A stretch of 64,000 nt of DNA. Origin: Verrucomicrobiaceae bacterium (GTDB lineage Bacteria > Verrucomicrobiota > Verrucomicrobiia > Verrucomicrobiales > Verrucomicrobiaceae). A model generated the notes under the pieces. That model did no database searches, was not told the origin of the DNA, and worked only from the letters and a program-made list of their open reading frames with translations. The translations under genes and the position numbers were made by a program. This document shows, piece by piece, positions 55,322 to 64,000 of this stretch; position 1 is the stretch's first letter, and each line of letters starts with the position of its first letter. The stretch spans positions 2,480,001-2,544,000 of the forward strand of contig JABTUN010000001.1 of assembly GCA_015075365.1 (NCBI GenBank), given 5' to 3'.

Positions 55322-56554
55322 ATGACCCCCTCCTTGCCGTTTGCCGCCATCGACCTGCTCTCCCTCGCCGTCTCGGTCGGGAAGATTATTTTTCTCTGTT
55401 TCCTGGTCATCCTGCCGCTCGTATCGATCTCGGTATATTTTGAGCGCCGCCTGTCCGCTGTCATCCAGGATCGCGTGGGTCCGAACCGCGTCGGCGTGCC
55501 GCTGACACTCTTCGGGTTCAAGAAGGACTGGCAGCCCTTTGGCATCGGCGGCCTCGCCCAGGCCGCGGCGGACGGCTTGAAATTCATCCTCAAGGAAGAC
55601 TTCGTGCCCGCGCATGTGCGCAAGTTTTACTACTGGATGGCCCCCTGCCTCGTCGTGGTGCCCGCCCTGCTCACCTGCGCCGTCCTGCCCTTTGGCAGCG
55701 AGCTTGATCTGCGGTTCCTGAATCCCGTCATCACCTCCGTCTTTGGTGGCAACGGTTTCACGGAGCCGGTGAAACTCGTCATCGCCGATCTGAGCGTCGG
55801 GCCGCTCTTCACCTTCGCCATCGCCTCCATCGGCGTGTATGGCATCGTGCTCGCCGGGTGGTCGTCAAACTCGAAGTATCCCTTCCTCGGCGGCGTGCGC
55901 TCCAGCGCGCAGATGATCTCGTATGAGATCTCCCTCGGCCTCTCGATCATCCCCGTCTTCATGATCTACGGTGAGCTGAACCTCGCCAAGATGTCCGCCT
56001 TCCAGGACGCGAACGGCTGGCTCCTGCTGCCTTTTTGGGGTGATTCTGTCCCATGGAACAACGGTTGGGATTTCAGCCGCTGGATTCTCCTCATCCCCAT
56101 CATCATCAGCTTCTGCATTTTCACCGTCTCCATGTTTGCCGAGACAAACCGGCTGCCCTTCGACCTCGCGGAGTGCGAGACGGAACTCGTCGCCGGCTAC
56201 CACACCGAATACAGCTCGATGAAGTTCGCCCTCTTCTTCATGGGCGAGTATGCCGCGATGATCATCGGCTCCGGCATGGCCGTGACGCTCTTCCTCGGCG
56301 GCTGGAGCATTCCCTTTGCTCCGCTCCTCGGTCTCGACTACGCCCCGGGCAACACTCCCTGGTGGCTCGGCCTGCTGCACATCGCCACCTTCTTCGCCAA
56401 GGTCTTCGCCTTCATCCTCTTCTTCATCGTCATCCGCTGGACGCTTCCGCGTTTCCGCTTTGACCAGTTGATGGCGCTGGGCTGGAAAGTCTTTTTCGAA
56501 CTCGCCCTCGCGAATGTCTTTCTCACTGCCTTGCTGATCTGGTGGTTGAAGTGA
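55322..56554 (+). CDS. nuoH: NADH-quinone oxidoreductase subunit H
   Basis: The 410-aa polytopic protein matches complex I subunit NuoH/ND1. It has VYFERRLSAVIQDRVGPNRVG after the first helix, GLAQAAADGLKFILKED, and the quinone-site loop AETNRLPFDLAECETELVAGYHTEYSSMKF. It sits in the proton-pumping membrane arm. No other nuo gene is in the window, so it is either detached from the main operon or represents a split complex I locus. Its end overlaps the convergent VanZ-like gene by 32 bp. Confidence 0.95.
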   Translation: MTPSLPFAAIDLLSLAVSVGKIIFLCFLVILPLVSISVYFERRLSAVIQDRVGPNRVGVPLTLFGFKKDWQPFGIGGLAQAAADGLKFILKEDFVPAHVRKFYYWMAPCLVVVPALLTCAVLPFGSELDLRFLNPVITSVFGGNGFTEPVKLVIADLSVGPLFTFAIASIGVYGIVLAGWSSNSKYPFLGGVRSSAQMISYEISLGLSIIPVFMIYGELNLAKMSAFQDANGWLLLPFWGDSVPWNNGWDFSRWILLIPIIISFCIFTVSMFAETNRLPFDLAECETELVAGYHTEYSSMKFALFFMGEYAAMIIGSGMAVTLFLGGWSIPFAPLLGLDYAPGNTPWWLGLLHIATFFAKVFAFILFFIVIRWTLPRFRFDQLMALGWKVFFELALANVFLTALLIWWLK

Positions 56555-56930
56555 TCCGCTTCTCCACCCAAAACGCCGCGTGAGCCCCTAAAAAGCCACC
56601 GAGCGTATCCGCCAGCCAGTCCCACACATCGCCGCCGCTGCGGCCGGGGACGTGGAGTTGATGCCACTCGTCCAAAACGCCCACGAGGGAGCAAAGCAGG
56701 ATCGTAAGCACGATGGCCATCGTGCGGCCTTGAGCGAGGCCAGCGAGCCGCAAACCCAGCAGAAAGCACATGCCGCCGAGCGCGAAGTAGGTGGCATGCT
56801 CGACCTTGTCGATCCCAGGGAAGCCGCCCGGCAACGCGATGCCTGGCTGGGCGGAGAGCAGGTAGAGCACCACACCCCACACAATGACCGCGAGACGCCA
56901 GACAACCGGTTGCGAAAGAAGAGCACGCAT
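56523..56930 (-). CDS. VanZ-family membrane protein
   Basis: The 135-aa protein has four predicted helices and the VanZ-like pattern: IDKVEHATYFALGGMCFLLGL (DK..H), then LVGVLDEWHQLHVPGRSGGDVWDWLADTLGG, which carries the conserved DE.HQ..VPGR..D..D motif. Function is unknown in this setting; relatives confer teicoplanin resistance or act in envelope biology. It overlaps nuoH by 32 bp at the 3' end. Confidence 0.88.
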   Translation of the reverse strand: MRALLSQPVVWRLAVIVWGVVLYLLSAQPGIALPGGFPGIDKVEHATYFALGGMCFLLGLRLAGLAQGRTMAIVLTILLCSLVGVLDEWHQLHVPGRSGGDVWDWLADTLGGFLGAHAAFWVEKRITSTTRSARQ

Positions 56931-57093
56931 GCGCCGCTACTAGCACCGCGCGGCCGTTCGGCAATCAACGATCCACCACGCGCCGCCCGACCGAAAAGCC
57001 CGGTTGACGCCCCCGCTTTGACACATACTCTCCCCGCCCTTCGGACGCATCAACAAATCATGATTCGTCCATATAACCCACACGCCCACCACC

Positions 57094-58311
<1,218 letters not shown>

Positions 58312-58320
58312 TTCCAAGCT

Positions 58321-58365
58321 GCCCGGTTCCGCAGGGACCGGGCGCTCTTGTTCCGCAGGAACAAG
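58321..58365. repeat. Two triloop hairpins after metK
   Basis: 58321-58343 is a 10-bp stem (one G-U) around GCA. 58347-58365 is CTTGTTCC/GGAACAAG around GCA, a perfect 8-bp stem. Both share the TTCC-GCA-GG apex. The second shares its GTTCC/GGAAC stem with the hairpin at 49081-49099. They precede the true terminator at 58381. Confidence 0.75.
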
Positions 58366-58380
58366 GCGATCATCCCCCAA

Positions 58381-58409
58381 GCCGCGCAGAATCCCTGCGC
58401 GGCTTTTTT
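58381..58409 (+). terminator. Intrinsic terminator of metK
   Basis: GCCGCGCAG pairs with CTGCGCGGC around AATCC, followed by TTTTTT. It is a textbook Rho-independent terminator, 70 bp after the metK stop and 54 bp before gluQ. Confidence 0.92.
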
Positions 58410-58462
58410 GCGGCCACGCCCGGGCCGTGCCATGGTTTGGCACCACATAGCCGCCGCCGTAC

Positions 58463-59296
58463 ATGCCTGAGACCACCCGCTTCGCCCCCAGCCCCACCGG
58501 ATGGCTGCATCTGGGCCATGCGCATGCGGCCCTGTTCGCCCGCGAGGCCGCAGGCGCAGGCGGTCGTTTTTTGATCCGTCTGGAGGACATCGACGCCACG
58601 CGCGCGCGTCCGGAGTATGAGGTGGCCATCTTTGAAGATCTGGCGTGGCTGGGATTGTCATGGGAGACGCCGGTCCGTCGGCAGAGCGACCATTTTCACG
58701 ACTACCGCGCCGCGCTGGCGCGGTTGGAGGCGTTGGGGCTGCTGTATCCCTGCTTTTGCACGCGGCGGGAGATTCAGGACGAAATCACCCGTGCGGGAAA
58801 CGCGCCGCAGGGGCCTGACGGGCCGCTTTATCCCGGCACATGCCGTCACCTGGATGCGGCGGAGCGCGCGCGGAGGATCGCCGCCGGTGCCACGTATGCC
58901 CTGCGGCTCGATGTGGCGCGCGCGATGCAGCACGTGCGCGGGCCGCTCTTCTTCACCGAGCTGTCCCGTGGCGAGGTCACTGCGGATCCTTCGATCTTTG
59001 GCGATGTGGTGCTCGCGCGGAAGGACACGCCCGCCAGCTACCATCTGGCTGTCGTGGTGGATGACGCCCTCCAGGGCATCACGCTCGTCACACGCGGGGA
59101 GGACCTGCTGCCCTCCACGCATCTGCACCGGCTGCTCCAGGCGCTGCTCGGCCTGCCTGTGCCGCGCTGGCATCACCACCGCCTCATCATGGACGAGTCC
59201 GGGCGGCGCCTCGCCAAGCGCGATGATGCCCGCTCCCTGCGCAGCCTGCGCGCGGCGGGATGGACGCCGGAGCAGGTGAGGGACGTGCTGCGGTGA
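58463..59296 (+). CDS. gluQ: Glutamyl-Q tRNA(Asp) synthetase
   Basis: The 277-aa protein is a GluRS-like catalytic core without anticodon-binding domain, as in GluQRS. It has RFAPSPTGWLHLGHAHAAL (HIGH-type motif), LIRLEDIDATRARPEY, a zinc site with CFC...Y..TC (CFCTRREI, YPGTCRHL), and RRLAKRDDARSL in the KMSKS position. It glutamylates queuosine at position 34 of tRNA(Asp). No queuosine biosynthesis gene is nearby. Confidence 0.93.
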   Translation: MPETTRFAPSPTGWLHLGHAHAALFAREAAGAGGRFLIRLEDIDATRARPEYEVAIFEDLAWLGLSWETPVRRQSDHFHDYRAALARLEALGLLYPCFCTRREIQDEITRAGNAPQGPDGPLYPGTCRHLDAAERARRIAAGATYALRLDVARAMQHVRGPLFFTELSRGEVTADPSIFGDVVLARKDTPASYHLAVVVDDALQGITLVTRGEDLLPSTHLHRLLQALLGLPVPRWHHHRLIMDESGRRLAKRDDARSLRSLRAAGWTPEQVRDVLR

Positions 59297-59339
59297 CTTG
59301 GCCCTCGCGGAAAGGGCACCTCCTGCCTACGCTGTGCCC

Positions 59340-61562
<2,223 letters not shown>

Positions 61563-61585
61563 GGCGTGTGCACGTCATTTTACGC

Positions 61586-61661
61586 GAGGTCTTCACCCCC
61601 TGGGCAACTTCACCGACCGTCAATTCAGGGCCAGTTCGCCATGAAGCTCATGAACGGCTGA
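61586..61661 (+). pseudogene. Fossil of a SirB1-like gene 3' end
   Basis: The 76 bp align with the last 78 bp of the intact SirB1-like gene at 44211-45059, including a shared TTCACCGACCG stretch and the final ATGAAGCTCATG.ACGGCTGA-like end. Two single-base deletions break the frame. With frame restored it reads NFTDRQF... to a matching stop. The rest of the gene is missing. Confidence 0.7.
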
Positions 61662-61706
61662 GCCCGCGTATACGACCATCCCTCCGTCATCGTCGCCAGC
61701 AGGCTA

Positions 61707-62697
61707 GAGCATTTTAAATAAAAGCGTGGAATAAACTCGGGGAGGTGTTACAGGAAGGCATGGCCACCTTGTCCCTCGATCTTCGTCAACGCATCATCAG
61801 CACCTGCGACCGCGGTGAAGGCACGCAGGAACAGATCGCCCGGCGCTTTGGTGTCTCCTATGGCATGGTCAAAAAGCTGCTCCAGCAGCGGCGCAAGACC
61901 GGCTGCATCAAACCCCGGCATCACCTCGCCGGGCGCAAGAAGAAGATCGTGGCCGAGCATCATCGCGATTCGCAAACACCTCCAGCGCAAACCCTGACAT
62001 GACCTTGGCCGAACTGCGCGACGTCCGGGCTGGAGTGCACGCTTCCGCGATCCACTATGTGCTCGTGGACATGGGGCTGACATATAAAGACGCTCCGCGC
62101 CGCCGAGCAAGACCGCGAAGACGTCGCCAAAGCGCGGCGGCGGTGGAAGCTGCAAGCAAGGCAGGCTAGAGCCCTGGCGGCTGGTGTTCCTCGACGAGTG
62201 GAGCCAAAACCAACGCATGACCGGCTGCGAGGGCGGGCACCACGAGCAAGCGACTGCACGCCGCAGCGCCCTGCGGACGCTGGCAGAGCACGACGATGAT
62301 CTCTCCATCCGGCTTGAGTGGCACCACCGCTCGCATGCACCTGCCAGGAGCGGCCGACACGGCAGCCTTCGTGACCTACCTCAGCGAGGTGCTCTGCCCC
62401 ACGCTTCGCAGAGGTGACATCGTGGTGATGGACAACCTCGCTGTGCACAAAAGCCCGCAAGTGGCCGCCTTGGTCGAAGCGATGGGAGCCGAAGTGAGAT
62501 TCCTGCCGGCCTACTCGCCGGACCTCAATCCGATTGAGAAAATGTGGAGCAAGATCAAAGCCTCGTTACGCAGCGCCGAGGCGCGCACCCCTGAGGAACT
62601 CGACCAGGCCATCGGCGAAGCGTTCTCAAAAATCACAGCCAAGGACGCGGCGGGTTATTTTGCCTCTTGCGGTTATAGTATTATTTAAAATGCTCTA
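61707..62697 (+). mobile_element. IS630-type insertion sequence, degenerate
   Basis: The ends match as perfect inverted repeats: TAGAGCATTTTAAATAA at 61707-61723 and its reverse complement at 62681-62697. The flanking TA fits the TA target duplication of the IS630/Tc1 group. The element spans about 990 bp and encodes one broken transposase. Its right end lies in the stop codon of the gene at 62695-62970. Confidence 0.85.
61760..62688 (+). pseudogene. IS630-family transposase, frameshifted
   Basis: ATG 61760 follows AGGAAGG. The N-terminal helix-turn-helix (LSLDLRQRIISTCDRGEG.. IARRFGVSYGMVKKLLQQ) is intact to 62002. Homology then jumps frames: AELRD..VLVDMGLTY, then LRAAEQDREDVAKARRRW, then LVFLDEWSQNQ (first catalytic Asp), and finally an open frame with VVMDNLAVHK (second Asp) and LNPIEKMWSKIK (Glu) to 62688. 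At least four frame changes rule out programmed frameshifting, so it is inactive unless complemented. Confidence 0.85.
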
Positions 62698-62970
62698 GCG
62701 CGGAGGCGCCTGCCCTTCTTCTACATCACTGGGCAGCGCCGCCTGTGGTCCGCCGTGAATCAGCCAATCAGGGTTCGGAAAACGCGCACCGGGCGGACCC
62801 ATCAGGCGCAGGCAGTGGGCCGCTGTAGCTTGCTCCTCGTTTTTGCCGCTTCCTCCACGCGCCGTCTGGGGTGGCTGAGTCACATCAATGACCTGCCGAT
62901 GCACCGGATAACGCTGCTCGACCGCTTGGAGCGCGGTGACGAGGCAAAGCAAGATGAAAAGGAGTTTCAT
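62695..62970 (-). CDS. Small secreted protein, unknown
   Basis: The protein is 91 aa from ATG 62970, with an AAAGGAG-like element near the start (GAAACTCC on the opposite strand). A signal peptide (1-16, KLLFILLCLVTALQA) is followed by a low-complexity mature part with no family match. The TAG stop uses the TA target site of the IS plus its first base. The empty site would also read TAG, so the protein end is unchanged by insertion. Confidence 0.55.
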   Translation of the reverse strand: MKLLFILLCLVTALQAVEQRYPVHRQVIDVTQPPQTARGGSGKNEEQATAAHCLRLMGPPGARFPNPDWLIHGGPQAALPSDVEEGQAPPR

Positions 62971-63059
62971 GCGCGGATCTTTGAAACGTGCGGATGACAG
63001 GAACATGACAGCCACAACGCCATGACGAAACAAGGCCGATTTTTTGCCGACAAGGCCTT

Positions 63060-63221
63060 CTATCGGGCGGGCTTCAGCGGATGCTTCTGGAAAAACTCCC
63101 ACATCAAATCATTCGCCGAGATGTCTAAGGTGGACGGGCCGAGCATCTCGACGATGGGTTTCATGCCGGGCTAGGTGTGTCCACCGCCTTCGATCTCGAT
63201 GAGCACGACTTCGCTACCTCC
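63060..63221 (-). pseudogene. 3' remnant of a PHB-depolymerase/feruloyl-esterase-like gene
   Basis: The minus-strand frame reads GGSEVVLIEIEGGGHT, an in-frame TAG at 63171-63173, then PGMKPIVEMLGPSTLDISAN and DLMWEFFQKHPLKPAR before the true stop at 63060. Intact relatives (LpqC/PHB-depolymerase-like alpha/beta hydrolases) have GGGHTWPG here, so a TGG tryptophan codon has become TAG. The N-terminal part with the catalytic serine is absent. The stretch 63222-63306 has no recognisable coding content. Confidence 0.7.
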
Positions 63222-63306
63222 GCATGGCCTTGTCCTACGCGGAGCGCGAGGTGGAGTAGGCAGAGCCCATCAGCGCCCTCGAAGCTGCGGTGGCGAAAGG
63301 CAGCCT

Positions 63307-64000
63307 CTATCGTTGTTCTCTGCCACTGAAAGGTGCCGTTGAGGCGGGCTTGGGTTTGATTTCGCGTGTCTCGCCTTTCCGCGTCTCGCGGATCAGGGTG
63401 GTGAAGGGGTCGTTGTTGTAGCAAACCTCGCCGAAGAAGGTCCAGACGCTGGAGTCGTCATTCACGAACATCGGTGCGAGGCCGCCGGCGGTCGTGGTGT
63501 AGCTGAAACCACCGAGAATCTCCGTTTTGCCACCGCGCAGCGTGTGGGCGAGCGTGCCGCCGCGTTCGGTTTTGTAGCCGAGGATCCAAACGTAGCCGCC
63601 ATCGTTCGTGAGGTGCGTGCCTTCGTTTTCGATGTTGAGCTGTCGCGCCCACAGGTTCATGCCGCGCAGGTTCCAGCCGTGTCCGCCGCCGTCTTCGATG
63701 AAAAGATCGCTACCCTCGGCCTGTGGCAGCACCTTGAAGGACTGAGGCCGTGCGCTGCGGATGACAACGGTGCGTTTCGCGGCGAGTTCGAGGCCGCCGC
63801 GCAACATTCCAAAGCCTTCGATGAAGATGGGGCCGCCATCGCCTGCCTCGACGCGGAACTCCGGCGCGGGGTCTTTTGCCCAGTAGTTGAGGCTGCCGCT
63901 GATGCCGAGCACGCGCCGCACTTTGCCACGCAGGATGACCGTTCGACTCAAGTGATAGCTCTCCGGCAGGAATATCGTGCTCGCGCCGCTATCGACGGCT
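63307..64000 (-). CDS. Secreted right-handed beta-helix protein (partial, pectate-lyase-like)
   Basis: The open frame runs off the right edge; 231 C-terminal residues are visible. DSGASTIFLPESYHLSRTVILRGKVRRVLGISG and similar regularly spaced hydrophobic turns fit a beta-helix of the GH28-related/pectate-lyase superfamily. The EGFGMLRGGLELAAKRTVVIRSA rungs agree with this. A possible polysaccharide lyase or hydrolase; the catalytic part lies outside the window. Confidence 0.75.
   Translation of the reverse strand, partial: AVDSGASTIFLPESYHLSRTVILRGKVRRVLGISGSLNYWAKDPAPEFRVEAGDGGPIFIEGFGMLRGGLELAAKRTVVIRSARPQSFKVLPQAEGSDLFIEDGGGHGWNLRGMNLWARQLNIENEGTHLTNDGGYVWILGYKTERGGTLAHTLRGGKTEILGGFSYTTTAGGLAPMFVNDDSSVWTFFGEVCYNNDPFTTLIRETRKGETREIKPKPASTAPFSGREQR

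Noticed and set aside
56931..57093. SAM riboswitch upstream of metK
   Set aside because: I looked for stem and junction patterns of the known SAM riboswitch classes and saw none; the leader is short and lacks an expression-platform terminator.
58463..59296. Calling the gene gltX (glutamyl-tRNA synthetase)
   Set aside because: At 277 aa it lacks the anticodon-binding domain and has the zinc-site pattern of GluQRS.
61760..62688. Programmed frameshifting in the IS transposase
   Set aside because: Some IS630 members use one frameshift, but the homology changes frame at least four times here, so decay or sequence error is the better explanation.

Overview
The window looks like a high-GC chromosome segment from a heterotrophic member of the Verrucomicrobiota, probably near Verrucomicrobiaceae/Prosthecobacter. 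This is inferred from gene content and was not tested. The signature is a set of secreted families typical of the Planctomycetes-Verrucomicrobia group: DUF1552 and DUF1592-type cytochrome proteins, a small cytochrome with an SHD1 tail, VCBS/FG-GAP, DUF1080, SMP-30, exo-sialidase-like, DUF6807, PQQ-propeller and neutral-ceramidase-like proteins, plus a large delta-60 repeat protein. No rRNA, tRNA, prophage or CRISPR was seen.

Layout. 1-7.8 kb: a partial gene, three hairpins, a 41-bp tandem repeat, prephenate dehydratase, an S41 protease and a patch of small accessory genes (two tandem paralogues, an ankyrin protein, a low-GC gene between inverted hairpin repeats). 7.8-9.6 kb: a secreted VCBS protein. 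22.0-9.5 kb, minus strand: ten co-directional genes. The outer two are DUF1592 and DUF1552, which normally sit side by side. Between them lie eight tightly packed genes: MoxR AAA+ ATPase, a 301-aa unknown, an HExxH/VWA protein, a radical SAM enzyme, a 194-aa unknown, an adenylate-forming ligase, PnuC and NadR. 22-31.5 kb: secreted catabolic and surface proteins, an odd acyl-carrier-like membrane protein, RecQ and a matrixin-like protease. 31.5-40.6 kb: membrane and envelope genes including a glycosidase-glycosyltransferase fusion. 40.8-51.4 kb: delta-60 protein, SirB1-like protein, di-haem peroxidase, DUF6807, PQQ propeller, glycerol kinase. 51.5-61.6 kb: housekeeping genes (mutL, an HesB/IscA protein, nuoH, metK, gluQRS, recD2). 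61.6-63.3 kb: a decayed patch with two gene fossils and a broken IS630-type element. The window ends inside a secreted beta-helix gene.

The most promising candidate for an undescribed system is the eight-gene minus-strand cassette (10827-19513). Every junction but one is a 4-bp start/stop overlap, and the exception is a 5-bp gap. A MoxR ATPase with a VWA/putative metallopeptidase partner is a known kind of pair. Its linkage to a radical SAM/SPASM-like enzyme, a PaaK-like ligase and a complete nicotinamide-riboside-to-NAD salvage pair is, as far as I know, not described. Secondary curiosities are a serine-less acyl-carrier-like protein whose domain halves are in permuted order around a membrane hairpin, paired palindromes inside the recD2 coding sequence, and several families of perfect short hairpins placed just after stop codons.
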